Of a DNA stretch of 64,000 nucleotides, positions 43,228 to 52,870 are shown piece after piece. Both the position numbers and the translations under genes were made by a program. Source of the stretch: Burkholderiales bacterium Ga0077547 (lineage in GTDB: Bacteria > Pseudomonadota > Gammaproteobacteria > Burkholderiales > Burkholderiaceae_C); contig LNEY01000010.1 of the NCBI GenBank assembly GCA_001464195.1, forward strand, positions 62,001 to 126,000. Direction: 5' to 3'. The number at the start of each line of letters is the position of its first letter. Positions within the stretch are counted from its first letter, which is position 1. Below the pieces are notes generated by a model. The model was given only the letters and a program-made list of their open reading frames with translations. It made no database searches and had not been told where the DNA came from.

Positions 43228-44479
43228 TCAACGTCACACGCGCGAACTTGCGTTTTCCGACCTGCAGCACATAGGTCCCGGCACCGAGCTTCAGTCCTCG
43301 GTCACTGACGACGTTGCCATCCACCTTGACGCCGCCCCCGTCGACCAGCCGCAGCGCCTCGCTGCTGGATGGTGCCAACGAGGCCTCGCGCAGCAAGGCA
43401 CCGATGCCCAGCGGTGCGCCAGCAAGCGACAGTTCAGGAATGACATCGGGCACGCCACCGCGCGCGCGCAGGTTGAAATCGCTCTCGGCCGCGTCGGCCG
43501 CCGCGGCACCGTGGAACCGGGCGGTGATTTCCTGGGCCAGCATCACCTTCGCATCCTTCGGGTTGCGGCCGGCCTCGACCTCAGCCTTCAACGCCGCGAT
43601 CTCCTCTTCGGAACGGAAGCTCAGCAGCGTGTAGTAGCGCCACATCAGCGTGTCGCTGATCGACAGCAGCTTGGCAAACATGTCGTTGGGTGGCTCGCTG
43701 ATGCCGATGAAATTGCCCTTGCTCTTGGACATCTTCTCGACGCCATCCAGGCCTTCGAGCAACGGCATCGTCAGGATGCACTGTGGCTCCTGGCCGTACT
43801 CGCTCTGCAGCGCGCGACCGACCAGCAAGTTGAACTTCTGGTCGGTGCCACCGAGTTCGAGGTCGCTCTTCAAGGCCACCGAGTCGTAGCCCTGCATCAG
43901 CGGATACAGAAACTCGTGCACGCTGATCGGTGTGCCGGCCTTGTAGCGCTTGGTGAAGTCATCACGCTCCATCATCCGCGCCACGGTGTAGCGCGAGGCC
44001 AGTTGAATCAGGCCACGCGCGCCCAGCGGGTCGCTCCACTCGGAGTTGTAGCGAACCTCGGTCTTCTCGGGGTCGAGTACCAGCGTGGCCTGCTGGAAGT
44101 AGGTCTTGGCGTTGCTTTCGATCTGCTCGCGGGTCAGCGGCGGCCGGGTGGCATTGCGCCCGGATGGATCGCCGATCATGGAGGTGAAGTCACCGATCAG
44201 GAAGATCACCGTGTGGCCCAGATCCTGCAGCTGCCTCAGCTTGTTCAGCACCACGGTGTGGCCCAGATGGATATCGGGGGCGGTCGGGTCGAGTCCGAGC
44301 TTGATACGCAACGGTGTACCGCTGGCCTCAGCACGGGCCAGCTTGTTCAGCCAATCTGCCTCCGGGAGCAGCTCGTCACAGCCCCGCTTCGTGGCCCGAA
44401 AGGCCGCCAGGACACGTTCTGTCACAGGAAAAGGGCTCAAGCCGGGCGAATTCGGGTCGAAAAGGTCAGATGGCGACAT
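43223..44479 (-). CDS. tyrS: Tyrosyl-tRNA synthetase
   Basis: TyrS charges tRNA-Tyr. The 418-residue class I synthetase has the HIGH-type motif His71-Leu-Gly-His74, KMSKS at 249-253, the tyrosine-binding [11 protein letters not shown] segment, and a C-terminal S4 RNA-binding domain (about 350-418). The length fits the TyrS2/TyrZ branch common in betaproteobacteria. It is divergent from the M23 peptidase gene; a weak promoter (TTGGAC, 17 bp, TTTTAT on the minus strand) can be drawn about 25 bp upstream of the start. Confidence 0.96.
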   Translation of the reverse strand: MSPSDLFDPNSPGLSPFPVTERVLAAFRATKRGCDELLPEADWLNKLARAEASGTPLRIKLGLDPTAPDIHLGHTVVLNKLRQLQDLGHTVIFLIGDFTSMIGDPSGRNATRPPLTREQIESNAKTYFQQATLVLDPEKTEVRYNSEWSDPLGARGLIQLASRYTVARMMERDDFTKRYKAGTPISVHEFLYPLMQGYDSVALKSDLELGGTDQKFNLLVGRALQSEYGQEPQCILTMPLLEGLDGVEKMSKSKGNFIGISEPPNDMFAKLLSISDTLMWRYYTLLSFRSEEEIAALKAEVEAGRNPKDAKVMLAQEITARFHGAAAADAAESDFNLRARGGVPDVIPELSLAGAPLGIGALLREASLAPSSSEALRLVDGGGVKVDGNVVSDRGLKLGAGTYVLQVGKRKFARVTLS

Positions 44480-44551
44480 GTCGGGAAACTACGTAATAAA
44501 AGACGGGGCTATCGGCGTGTCCAACCCCTCAAATCCGGCCGAACCCATCGG

Positions 44552-44557
44552 TATACT
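44552..44557 (+). promoter_or_regulatory. Candidate -10 element for the M23 peptidase gene
   Basis: TATACT preceded by GG and followed by TG sits about 180 bp before the proposed start. No good -35 is found at 17 bp (TCAAAT), so confidence is low. It implies a long leader. Confidence 0.3.
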
Positions 44558-44733
44558 TGCGTCTCGTTTTGGGACATCGGCAAACGCAGCGAACTCGAGC
44601 CCAGTTGCCGCTCTCATCTGCTTGGTTCAGTCTCCAGTTTACGGGACGGGTCCATCCAGCCGCATTCATCCGGCTTGCGTCACGCAAGTCTCACCACGAG
44701 CGATGCGCTCCCTCGACTTTGAGCTCACCCGAT

Positions 44734-46110
44734 TTGATTGATCGCTTCGCTGTCCGTTTGGGTCAACGCGCCGCGACGATGGTGCGCCAGCATCCTCGGA
44801 GACTCTACGCGGCAATCTTGCTGGGCTGTGCCGGCTTTGGTGTCACCGCCTTCGGCGTGGCGCCACTCGGCTCGGTGGATACCCAGGCGCAGCAGTTGAT
44901 CACTGAATCGGTGTCGCCGGCGGATTTGCCGGCCCAAGTTTCTTCGCTGGCTCAGCAGGAGCTGTCCCTGTTCCGCAACGACATCACGCGCCGGGGTGAC
45001 ACGGTCGACAGCTTGCTGCGCAGGCTCGGCGTCGTGGACGCGGAAGCCGCGTCCTTCCTGCGTCGCAACTCACTTGCGCGCGAGTTGCTGTCAGGTCGCA
45101 GCGGCAAGATGGTTCAGGTGCGCGCGGATGCGTCCGGTCAGTTGGAAGAGTTGGTCGCGCGCTACCCCGCGCGCAATGCCGCTCAGCTCACCACGCATTT
45201 CACGCGGTTGCGCGTCACGCGTCACGACCAGCGGTTCGATGTGCGCATCGAGGCCGCACCTCTCGAAGCGATGACGAAGATGGGCAGCGGGGTCGTGGTC
45301 AACTCCCTGTTCAACGCCACCGATGAAGCAGGCCTGCCAGACTCCATCGCCACCCAGTTGGCTGAGGTGTTCGCTACAGAAATCAACTTCCACCGCGATC
45401 TCCGTCGGGGCGATACGTTCTCGGTGGTCTACGAAGCGCTGACGGCCGATGGCGAGCCGATCACTTGGAACGAATCTGCGGGTCGCGTGCTGGCTGCCGA
45501 GTTCGTGAACAAGGGCGAATCGCACTCGGCCATCTGGTTTGAGAGCACACAAGCGGGTCAGCGCGGTGCTTACTTCGATCCGAGCGGCCGCAGCAAGCAA
45601 CGCTCCTTCCTCGCCAGCCCGATGGAGTTCTCGCGCGTGACCTCGGGCTTCGCGATGCGCTTTCATCCGATTCTGAAGAACTGGCGCAAGCACGCCGGCA
45701 TCGACTACGGTGCGCCCATTGGCACGCCGGTGCGCGTCGTGAGCGATGGCGTTGTCGAATTCGCAGGCTGGCAAAACGGGTACGGCAATGTCATCGTGGT
45801 CAAGCATGCCGGTGACCGCAGTACCCTCTACGCGCACCTGAGCCGGCTTGACGTTCGCAAAGGCCAGGCTGTCGCTCAGGGGATGCGTATTGGCGCCGTC
45901 GGCATGACGGGCTGGACCACCGGACCGCACCTGCACTTCGAGTTCAAGGTCGGTGGCGTGCAACGCGATCCCGCGGTGATTGCCAGCCTGGCCAACACCG
46001 TCGCATTAGCGCCGGCGGCACGCGCGCAGTTCGCACAGCTGGCCGCATCTGCCAAGACTCAGCTCGACATCGCGCAAACCACGAACCCAGCGACCGCGAC
46101 TTTCGAGTGA
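44734..46110 (+). CDS. M23 family peptidoglycan endopeptidase, membrane-anchored
   Basis: The protein is a MepM/NlpD-like LytM-domain metallopeptidase that would cut peptidoglycan cross-links in the periplasm. From TTG 44734 it has 458 residues: a basic N-terminus, one transmembrane helix (about 28-48), an OapA/LysM-like region (about 75-175), and the M23 domain with zinc ligands His320, Asp324 and His399-x-His401. I prefer TTG 44734 because the segment before ATG 44779 (RFAVRLGQRAATMVRQHPRR) resembles homologous N-termini; ATG 44779 is the conservative alternative. A terminator follows. tyrS-M23-anmK-erpA is a common Burkholderiales order. Confidence 0.9.
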   Translation: MIDRFAVRLGQRAATMVRQHPRRLYAAILLGCAGFGVTAFGVAPLGSVDTQAQQLITESVSPADLPAQVSSLAQQELSLFRNDITRRGDTVDSLLRRLGVVDAEAASFLRRNSLARELLSGRSGKMVQVRADASGQLEELVARYPARNAAQLTTHFTRLRVTRHDQRFDVRIEAAPLEAMTKMGSGVVVNSLFNATDEAGLPDSIATQLAEVFATEINFHRDLRRGDTFSVVYEALTADGEPITWNESAGRVLAAEFVNKGESHSAIWFESTQAGQRGAYFDPSGRSKQRSFLASPMEFSRVTSGFAMRFHPILKNWRKHAGIDYGAPIGTPVRVVSDGVVEFAGWQNGYGNVIVVKHAGDRSTLYAHLSRLDVRKGQAVAQGMRIGAVGMTGWTTGPHLHFEFKVGGVQRDPAVIASLANTVALAPAARAQFAQLAASAKTQLDIAQTTNPATATFE

Positions 46111-46148
46111 AAGTCGGCACCGTGCCGTTTCACAACAAGACATCCAAG

Positions 46149-46168
46149 GCCCGCAGTCGCGGGCTTTT
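46149..46168 (+). terminator. Rho-independent terminator after the M23 peptidase gene
   Basis: A 6-bp GC stem GCCCGC / GCGGGC with an AGTC loop is followed by four T. It lies 38 bp after the stop and only 21 bp before the anmK start codon. Confidence 0.75.
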
Positions 46169-46189
46169 CCACGAATAGCCAGCCCGATC

Positions 46190-47317
46190 GTGACCAGTCT
46201 GTTCATCGGATTGATGTCCGGCACCTCTCTCGATGGCGTCGATGGCGTGCTGGTCTGCCTGAGCAGTCAGGATTCGCCGTCAGTGCGGGCTCACGTCCAC
46301 CGCGAGTTCTCGACTGAGCTCACGCGTGAGTTGCTTGCCCTGAACACGCCCGGTGGCAATGAACTGCATCGCGCCGCCTTGGCAGGCAATGCCATAGCGC
46401 GAATTTACGCCGCGGCCGTGGCGGATTTGCTGGAAGCGGCATCGGTGACACCAGCCGAGGTGATCGCCATCGGCGCCCATGGGCAGACGGTCAGGCATTG
46501 TCCTGGCCTGGCCGATGGCATTGGCTACACGCTGCAGCTGGGCAATGGCGCATTACTGGCCGAGTTGACGGGCATCAATGTAATCACCGACTTCAGATCA
46601 CGCGACGTGGCCGCTGGCGGCCAGGGCGCTCCACTGGTACCTGCTTTTCACCGCGATATGTTCGGCCGTGACCAGATCAGCACGGGGGTGCTGAACATCG
46701 GCGGCATCAGCAACCTGTCGGTGCTCGCGGCGGACGGGTCGACGTCTGGCTTCGACTGCGGCCCGGGCAATGTGCTGATGGACCATTGGTGCCAACTGCA
46801 CCTTGGCGCGCCCTACGATCGGGACGGCAGATGGGCGGCGACGGGCGCAGTCCACAAGCAGTTGCTCGACGCGATGCAGCACGAGCCCTATTTTTTGCTG
46901 CGGCCACCAAAGAGCACAGGCCGAGACCTGTTCAACCCAGCCTGGCTCGCGCGATGCCTGCAGCGGTTTGCAGTCAGGGGCGAGGCGATTGAGCCAGTCG
47001 ATGTGCAGGCCACGCTGACCGAGCTGACGGCATGGTGCTGCCAGCAAGCGATGACACGGTTTGCGCCGGAGGCTCGCCAATTGCTGGTCTGCGGTGGCGG
47101 CGCCTACAACGCCGACTTGATACGCCGACTGGCCGGGGGACTGCCTCAGGTCCGGGTCGAGACCACTGAGGCACGAGGCCTGCCCGCCGATCAGGTGGAA
47201 GCGGTTGCGTTTGCTTGGCTGGCCAGCACTTGGATGCATCGCCGAGCGGGCAACCTACCCGCCGTCACCGGCGCCCGTGGCCCGCGCCTGCTCGGCGCGC
47301 TGTACCCGGCAGGCTGA
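46190..47317 (+). CDS. anmK: Anhydro-N-acetylmuramic acid kinase
   Basis: AnmK phosphorylates and opens 1,6-anhydro-MurNAc to MurNAc-6-phosphate in peptidoglycan recycling. The 375-residue ASKHA-fold protein shows the first phosphate loop GLMSGTSLDGVDG, the AHGQTVRH segment, GVLNIGGISNLSVL, FDCGPGNVLMD and the adenosine motif LLVCGGGAYN. The GTG start at 46190 is only 21 bp after the terminator of the M23 gene, so expression may depend on read-through. The pairing with an M23 peptidase fits recycling of wall fragments. Confidence 0.95.
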   Translation: MTSLFIGLMSGTSLDGVDGVLVCLSSQDSPSVRAHVHREFSTELTRELLALNTPGGNELHRAALAGNAIARIYAAAVADLLEAASVTPAEVIAIGAHGQTVRHCPGLADGIGYTLQLGNGALLAELTGINVITDFRSRDVAAGGQGAPLVPAFHRDMFGRDQISTGVLNIGGISNLSVLAADGSTSGFDCGPGNVLMDHWCQLHLGAPYDRDGRWAATGAVHKQLLDAMQHEPYFLLRPPKSTGRDLFNPAWLARCLQRFAVRGEAIEPVDVQATLTELTAWCCQQAMTRFAPEARQLLVCGGGAYNADLIRRLAGGLPQVRVETTEARGLPADQVEAVAFAWLASTWMHRRAGNLPAVTGARGPRLLGALYPAG

Positions 47318-47323
47318 AAGGTT

Positions 47324-47704
47324 TCAGACCGAGAAGCTGGAGCCGCAGCCGCAGGTGGTTGTCGCGTTCGGATTCTTGATGACGAACTGCGCACCTTGCA
47401 GGTCGTCTTTGTAGTCGATTTCGGCACCCATCAGGTATTGCAGGCTCATGGCATCGATCAGGAGGGTGACGCCGTTCTTGTCCATGCGGGTGTCGTCTTC
47501 GTTCAGCACTTCATCGAAGGTGAACCCGTACTGGAAGCCAGAGCAGCCACCGCCCTGAACGAACACCCGCAGCTTCAGATCCGGATTACCTTCTTCATCA
47601 ACCAGTTCCTTGACCTTCGCGGCGGCGCTATCAGTGAAGACCAACGGAGGGGGCGGTTCGTCGTTCAAATCGGCAAGGTGGTTGTGTTCTGCGGCGGCGT
47701 TCAT
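47324..47704 (-). CDS. erpA: Iron-sulfur cluster insertion protein ErpA
   Basis: ErpA is an A-type carrier that delivers Fe-S clusters to apoproteins such as IspG. The 126-residue protein has the three ligand cysteines Cys54 ([11 protein letters not shown]), Cys118 and Cys120 (TTCGCGSSF). The 20-residue N-terminal extension is polar and Pro-rich. It converges with anmK and lies downstream of rpsI on the same strand but beyond that operon's terminator, so it has its own promoter in 47705-47762. Confidence 0.95.
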   Translation of the reverse strand: MNAAAEHNHLADLNDEPPPPLVFTDSAAAKVKELVDEEGNPDLKLRVFVQGGGCSGFQYGFTFDEVLNEDDTRMDKNGVTLLIDAMSLQYLMGAEIDYKDDLQGAQFVIKNPNATTTCGCGSSFSV

Positions 47705-47762
47705 GGCTGCTCCTGGATGACTTGGGCTCTAGAGCCGGATTATGAACCGGGCACTCGCCATG

Positions 47763-47784
47763 AAAAAAGTCGCCCGGAGGCGAC
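47763..47784 (-). terminator. Rho-independent terminator of the rplM-rpsI operon
   Basis: On the minus strand, stem GTCGCC / GGCGAC with a TCCG loop is followed by six T, 37 bp after the rpsI stop. Confidence 0.88.
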
Positions 47785-47821
47785 CTTTCTCAGCGTGTGC
47801 AATACCGGCAGCAATGGCCGA

Positions 47822-48214
47822 TCAGCGCTTGCTGAACTGCTTACGGCGACGTGCGCCGTGGAAGCCAACCTTCTTGCGCTCGACCTCACGGGCATCGCGG
47901 GTGACGAAACCAGCACGGCTCAACTCGGGCTTCAGCGCGGCGTCGTAATCGATCAGCGCGCGGGTGATGCCGTGACGCACCGCACCGGCCTGGCCGGATT
48001 CACCGCCGCCGTGAACATTTACCTTGACGTCGAACGCCGCATCATTGGCCGTCAGCATCAGGGGCTGCTTGACGATCATGATCGAGGTCTGGCGGCCAAA
48101 GTATTCGTCGACGGTCTTGCCGTTGACGAGGATCTGGCCGGTGCCCTTCTTCATGAAGACGCGTGCAACGGACGACTTGCGACGGCCGGTACCGTAATTC
48201 CAATTACCAATCAT
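47822..48214 (-). CDS. rpsI: 30S ribosomal protein S9
   Basis: S9 is a small-subunit head protein whose C-terminal tail reaches the P-site tRNA. The 130-residue protein has [13 protein letters not shown] at the start and the invariant basic ending [12 protein letters not shown] 48214 is preceded by AAGGGG and gives the universal length. It follows rplM by 10 bp, the conserved operon. Confidence 0.98.
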   Translation of the reverse strand: MIGNWNYGTGRRKSSVARVFMKKGTGQILVNGKTVDEYFGRQTSIMIVKQPLMLTANDAAFDVKVNVHGGGESGQAGAVRHGITRALIDYDAALKPELSRAGFVTRDAREVERKKVGFHGARRRKQFSKR

Positions 48215-48224
48215 CACATGCCCC

Positions 48225-48653
48225 TTAGATTTCCAGCGCCTTGGGCTGCTGTGCGGTGTGAGGGTGCGTGGCACCAGCGTACACCTTCAGTTTCTTGACC
48301 ATGGCGTAACCCAATGGACCCTTGGGAAGCATGCCCTTGACGGCCTTCTCGAGCGCGCGGCCCGGATGCTTGGCTTGCATGTCCTTGAACTTCGTCGCGA
48401 TGATGCCGCCGGGATACCCGGTGTGCCGGTAGTACACCTTGTCGTTGGCTTTGTTGCCAGTGACGCGGAGTTTGTCGGCGTTGACGATGACGATGAAGTC
48501 GCCGGTATCGACGTGAGGCGTGTAAATGGCCTTGTGCTTTCCGCGCAAACGGAGGGCGACTTCACTGGCCACCCTGCCGAGGACCTTGTCGGTCGCGTCG
48601 ATCACAAACCACTCATGCGTCACTTCGGCCGGTTTGGCGCTGAAGGTTTTCAT
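48225..48653 (-). CDS. rplM: 50S ribosomal protein L13
   Basis: L13 is an early large-subunit assembly protein. The 142-residue protein has [16 protein letters not shown], the [15 protein letters not shown] strand and YRHTGYPGG, all universal. The start is ATG 48653; an upstream in-frame start at 48689 would exceed the family length. First gene of rplM-rpsI. Confidence 0.98.
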   Translation of the reverse strand: MKTFSAKPAEVTHEWFVIDATDKVLGRVASEVALRLRGKHKAIYTPHVDTGDFIVIVNADKLRVTGNKANDKVYYRHTGYPGGIIATKFKDMQAKHPGRALEKAVKGMLPKGPLGYAMVKKLKVYAGATHPHTAQQPKALEI

Positions 48654-48995
48654 GGTTATTCCTGTACGAGAAACTTGCCTTGTGGACATGCGCGAACAAA
48701 ATTCGCTGTCCTGAATTGCCGTTGGAACTGCTTCTGGAATGGCAGCCTCTCGGGAAACTCATTGCGCTGGGCTCAGCCGCACCACCTGATGGCAGAAAAT
48801 TCAGGTAAGCCCGCGATATTAACACAGCCAAGCAAGCCACAACGAGTCCAATCAGGTCAGTGATCCCTGAAGTCCAGGCGAGGCTGGCGTGACTTTCCGA
48901 GAAGTTCCCCTTTCGAGAGCGATAGCATCGGCGATGCACGGAGCGCTTGATGCCCCGAGCCACGCCCTACTCACTCTCTGATGGTCGACTGACCC
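48654..48995. other. Divergent intergenic region: rplM leader and promoter, DUF2726 gene upstream region
   Basis: No gene is convincing here. On the minus strand a TAATAT at about 48816-48821 with TTGTGG 15 bp upstream could be the rplM promoter, which would leave a leader of about 155 nt; ribosomal operons often use such leaders for autoregulation. Nothing clear was found for the plus-strand gene starting at 48996. Short open frames across the leader (for example 48613-48963 minus) overlap rplM out of frame and were not accepted. Confidence 0.35.
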
Positions 48996-49853
48996 GTGAA
49001 TGCCGCTTCTGCCTTGTCGATCGTGATCGCCACCCTGCTGGCCGGGGCCGCCATGGGCGGCTTGGCGGTTTGGCTCTGGGCGCCACCCCGCAAGCGCTTG
49101 TCTCCACTGCCGACGCACTGGAATCTGGCTGCGCGGCGCGCACTCAACACCCATGAGCGGCGCTTCTACAACCAGCTTCGATTGGCATTCCCCAAGTGCA
49201 TCGTGCTGCCAAAGCTTGCGCTGGTGCGACTGTGCCAGCCGGCCACCCCCGAGCAAGTGACGTACTGGTACGAACTGATAGGCGCCGCTCATGTGTCGTT
49301 TGCCTTGTGCAATCCGAATGGCCATGTGCTGCTGGTGATCGATCTCGACGGCAATCGCAGCCATTCACGGCGCAGCACAAAGATCAAGGATTCGGTGTTG
49401 GCAGCCTGCGGCATTCAACGGGTTCAATATGCCGCTGATGTCTTGCCGTCGATTGACGAGTTGCGCGCACTCACGATGGGCGTTGGCGCTGCCGAGCCCG
49501 CCGGCGAGACGATCAGCGCCCCCACGCCCAGCACGACGATCGCTCCGACGCCTGTGTTCGCAACAACGCCAGCGCTGGCGCCCTCTGCCGTGTCGGCCGA
49601 CCTCACGCCCACGGCGCCTCTCACGGAGACGCCTGGGAACGGGCAGGACCCGAAGAACGTGTTCCTCGACTCGTTCTTCACCACTGACGACCGGCCCGGC
49701 TCGGAGTCGGCCAGCGAGTCCGCGCCTGACCTCACGGACTGGCCACCGGTTTCGGGCCCGAGCCCCCTTGACGAGGGCGCTGCCGTGACCGATGCAGCGT
49801 CTGACGGCGCCCGTTGGCGGCGGTCGCCAGTGCGGCTGGCCAGCGGACGTTGA
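48996..49853 (+). CDS. DUF2726 domain protein with N-terminal membrane helix
   Basis: DUF2726 is related to restriction-endonuclease-like folds, but no activity is established. The 285-residue protein has a membrane helix (about 7-28), the DUF2726 domain (about 45-155; NTHERRFYNQLRLAFP, HVSFALCNPNGHVLLVIDLD, STKIKDSVLAACGI) and a long Ala/Pro/Thr/Ser-rich disordered tail (about 160-285). The GTG start is the first in frame. It lies 21 bp upstream of srkA and may share its transcript. Confidence 0.75.
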   Translation: MNAASALSIVIATLLAGAAMGGLAVWLWAPPRKRLSPLPTHWNLAARRALNTHERRFYNQLRLAFPKCIVLPKLALVRLCQPATPEQVTYWYELIGAAHVSFALCNPNGHVLLVIDLDGNRSHSRRSTKIKDSVLAACGIQRVQYAADVLPSIDELRALTMGVGAAEPAGETISAPTPSTTIAPTPVFATTPALAPSAVSADLTPTAPLTETPGNGQDPKNVFLDSFFTTDDRPGSESASESAPDLTDWPPVSGPSPLDEGAAVTDAASDGARWRRSPVRLASGR

Positions 49854-49874
49854 TCGATCGCATACGATCGATGC

Positions 49875-50912
49875 GTGCCTGAGTCCTCGCCCGCTGTTGC
49901 TGTTTCGCCAACCCCGTTCTCCGGGCTGACGCCCGAGCTGATGCTCGATGCGCTCGATGGTGTCGGACTGCGCAGCGACGGGCGATTCTTGCAGCTCAAT
50001 TCCTACGAAAACCGCGTGTTCCAGGTGTTCCTGATCGATGGCACCGCGGTGGTGACCAAGTTCTACCGGCCCGAACGCTGGAGCTACGCGCAGATCCTCG
50101 AAGAGCACGCATTCTCGGCCGAGCTGGCAGCCGAGGAGATCCCGGTCGCGGCGCCGCTGATCTTCGAGGCCGATCCCGAGTCGCCGCTGCAGGTCACGCT
50201 GAGCGGTGCGCCGCCCACGCTGGGCACGGTATCGATCGCAGAAGGCATGTACCGCTTCGCGGTGAGCCAGCGCAAGGCCGGCCGTGCGCCGGAACTCGAA
50301 CAGCCGGCGACGCTGGAATGGATCGGCCGCTTCATCGGCCGCATGCATGCGGTGGGCGCGCGCAAGCCGTTTGCGCACCGCCGCAGCCTGACGGTGGCCG
50401 AATTCGGCTGGGACTGCCGCGACTGGCTGCTCGCGCACGGCCACATCCCGTCGGAGGTCGAACCCGAATGGCACGATGCCGTCAACGCGGCGCTGACCGA
50501 GGTGCAGCGCGCGTTCGACCGCATTGGTGACCTGAACCCGATCCGCCTGCACGGCGACTGCCATGTCGGCAACGTGCTGTGGACCGATGCCGGCCCGCAC
50601 TTCGTTGACCTCGATGACTGCCTGATGGGCCCGGCCATCCAGGATCTGTGGATGCTGCTGCCTGGCGACGAGGCTGCGGCCAAGCTGCAGCTTCGCTCAC
50701 TGCTCGCCGGCTACGAGCAGTTCATGGACTTCGACGACCGCCAGCTCGCCCTGATTGAGCCCTTGCGCACGCTGCGCATCGTTCACCAGAGCGCCTGGTT
50801 GGCCAAGCGCTGGCGCGATCCGGCCTTCCCACCCAGCTTTCCGTGGTTTGGTACCAGCGGCTACTGGCAGCAACTGGCGCAGCAACTCAGACAGCAAGTT
50901 GCCGCGCCGTGA
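49875..50912 (+). CDS. srkA: Stress response kinase A (YihE family Ser/Thr protein kinase)
   Basis: SrkA is a eukaryotic-like kinase of the APH/RIO-type fold that counteracts MazF-linked death under stress in Escherichia coli. The 345-residue protein has LNSYENRVFQVFL (nucleotide loop), the ATP Lys in VVTKFYRPERWS, the catalytic loop LHGDCHVGNVLW and the metal motif FVDLDDCLMGP. GTG 49875 precedes the family N-terminus by about 20 residues. It converges with htpG over 9 bp. Confidence 0.92.
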   Translation: MPESSPAVAVSPTPFSGLTPELMLDALDGVGLRSDGRFLQLNSYENRVFQVFLIDGTAVVTKFYRPERWSYAQILEEHAFSAELAAEEIPVAAPLIFEADPESPLQVTLSGAPPTLGTVSIAEGMYRFAVSQRKAGRAPELEQPATLEWIGRFIGRMHAVGARKPFAHRRSLTVAEFGWDCRDWLLAHGHIPSEVEPEWHDAVNAALTEVQRAFDRIGDLNPIRLHGDCHVGNVLWTDAGPHFVDLDDCLMGPAIQDLWMLLPGDEAAAKLQLRSLLAGYEQFMDFDDRQLALIEPLRTLRIVHQSAWLAKRWRDPAFPPSFPWFGTSGYWQQLAQQLRQQVAAP

Positions 50913-50921
50913 GGTCTGGAG

Positions 50922-52808
50922 TCAGGCTGGCGTCAACAGCCGGTTGACACGCTTGACATAACCGGCCGGATCTTCGAGCTGGCCGCCTTCGGCCAACACC
51001 GCCTGATCGAAGAGGATCTGCGCCAGATCGTCGAAGTGCGGGCTCTGCTCCAGCGAGCTGACCAGCGTGTGCTGGACATTGATCTCCAGCGTGGGCAATG
51101 ACGACGGCAAGCCGGTCTGCCCCGATTGCTTCAGCAGCCGCGCCAAGTGGCCACTCATGTCACCGTCGTCCACCACGAGACAAGCGGGCGAGTCGACCAG
51201 GCGCGTGGTCACCCGCACATCTTTCGCGCGATCTTTCAACGACGCCTTCAGCCGCTCGATCACCGGCTTGAAGGCGTCGGCGGCCTGCTCGGCCTGGCGC
51301 TTTTCTTCCTCGTCTTGCAGCGCGCCCAGATCGACCGCGCCCTTGGCCACGCTCTGCAGCGGCTTGCCTTCCACCTCGTGCAAGTGGCTGAGCATCCATT
51401 CGTCGACACGGTCGGTCAGCAGCAGCACCTCGACGCCCTTCTTGCGGTAGATCTCCAGCTGCGGACTGCCCTTCGCCGCGGCCAGGCTGTCGGCCGTCAC
51501 GTAGTAGATCGCCTCCTGGCCCTCCTTCATTCGGCCCAGGTAATCGGCGAATGACACGTCTTCGTCGGCATGCGTCGAGGCGAAGCGCAGCAGCTTCGAG
51601 AGCCGCTCGACGTTCGCATGATCTTCGCCAACACCCTCTTTCAACAGCGGACCGAAGTCGCGCCAGAAGGCCTTGTACTTGGCGCGCTCGGCCTCGTCTT
51701 CGCTGTTCGCCAAGGCTTCGAGCATGCTGATCACGCGCTTGGTCGAGCCCTCACGGATCGCGCGTACGTCGCGGCTTTCCTGCAGCAGCTCGCGGCTGAC
51801 GTTCAGGGGCAAATCAGCGCTGTCGATCACGCCCTTCACGAAGCGCAGATAGACCGGCATCAGCGCCTCGGCGTCGTCCATGATGAAGACGCGCTTGACG
51901 TACAGCTTCACGCCGCCGCGCTTGTCACGGTTCCACAGATCAAACGGCGCCTTCGCCGGTATGTATAGCAGCTGCGTGTAGTCGCTGCGGCCTTCGACAC
52001 GGTTGTGGGTGTAGGCCAGCGGCGCTTCGGTGTCGTAGCTGATCTGCTTGTAGAACTCGTTGTACTGTTCTTCGGTGATGTCGCTCTTGCTGCGCGTCCA
52101 GAGCGCTGCGGCCTTGTTGACCGGCACCCATTCGTCGAGGGTGACCTGCTTGCCGGCCTCGGCATCCCACTCTTCCTTGCGCATCAGGATCGGCAACGAC
52201 ACATGGTCGGAGTACTTGCTGATGATGGCTTTCAGCTTCCAGCCACTGAGGAACTCGTCCTCGCCGTCGCGCAGGTGCAGGATCACATCGGTGCCGCGTT
52301 CGGCGCGCTCGATGGTCTCGATCTCGAAGTCACCGGTGCCTTCGGAGCTCCAGCGCACGCCTTCGCTTGTCGCCGTGCCCGCACGACGCGATTCGACGGT
52401 GATCCGGTCCGCCACGATGAAGCCGCTGTAGAAGCCGACGCCAAATTGCCCGATCAGCTGCGCGTCTTTCTTCTGGTCGCCATCGAGCTTGGACATGAAC
52501 TCGCGGGTGCCGCTCTTGGCGATCGTGCCCAGGTTGGCCACGGCTTCGTCCGCGCTGAGGCCGATGCCGTTGTCGCGGATCGTCAGCGTCTTCGCCTCGG
52601 CATCGAAGCTGATGCGAACGTCGAGGTTCGGCGCATCTTCATACAGCTCGGGCCGGTTCAGCGCCTCGAAGCGCAGCTTGTCACAGGCGTCTGACGCATT
52701 GGAAATCAGCTCGCGCAGGAAGATTTCCTTGTTGGAGTACAGCGAGTGGGTGACAAGGTGCAGGATCTGCTTGACTTCGGCTTGGAAGGAGAGCGTTTGT
52801 TTGGTCAT
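50922..52808 (-). CDS. htpG: Chaperone HtpG (bacterial Hsp90)
   Basis: HtpG is an ATP-driven dimeric chaperone. The 628-residue protein has the GHKL ATP site ([35 protein letters not shown]), the middle domain with [14 protein letters not shown], and a C-terminal dimerisation domain. It begins 57 bp after a membrane transporter gene and is preceded by a near-consensus heat-shock promoter. The bases just before ATG are pyrimidine-rich (CACCTCCGCGACC) with no Shine-Dalgarno sequence. Confidence 0.97.
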   Translation of the reverse strand: MTKQTLSFQAEVKQILHLVTHSLYSNKEIFLRELISNASDACDKLRFEALNRPELYEDAPNLDVRISFDAEAKTLTIRDNGIGLSADEAVANLGTIAKSGTREFMSKLDGDQKKDAQLIGQFGVGFYSGFIVADRITVESRRAGTATSEGVRWSSEGTGDFEIETIERAERGTDVILHLRDGEDEFLSGWKLKAIISKYSDHVSLPILMRKEEWDAEAGKQVTLDEWVPVNKAAALWTRSKSDITEEQYNEFYKQISYDTEAPLAYTHNRVEGRSDYTQLLYIPAKAPFDLWNRDKRGGVKLYVKRVFIMDDAEALMPVYLRFVKGVIDSADLPLNVSRELLQESRDVRAIREGSTKRVISMLEALANSEDEAERAKYKAFWRDFGPLLKEGVGEDHANVERLSKLLRFASTHADEDVSFADYLGRMKEGQEAIYYVTADSLAAAKGSPQLEIYRKKGVEVLLLTDRVDEWMLSHLHEVEGKPLQSVAKGAVDLGALQDEEEKRQAEQAADAFKPVIERLKASLKDRAKDVRVTTRLVDSPACLVVDDGDMSGHLARLLKQSGQTGLPSSLPTLEINVQHTLVSSLEQSPHFDDLAQILFDQAVLAEGGQLEDPAGYVKRVNRLLTPA

Positions 52809-52842
52809 GGTCGCGGAGGTGAGTACTAGCTCAGGAGGGTGG

Positions 52843-52870
52843 ATATGGGGTTGGGCAACCGAGCTTCAAG
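52843..52870 (-). promoter_or_regulatory. Heat-shock (sigma-32/RpoH) promoter of htpG
   Basis: On the minus strand CTTGAAG (52864-52870) and CCCCATAT (52843-52850) are separated by 13 bp, matching the RpoH consensus CTTGAAA-N13-CCCCATNT at all but one or two positions. Transcription would start near 52836, 28 bp before the htpG ATG. The -35 overlaps the last codons of the upstream transporter gene. Confidence 0.85.
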
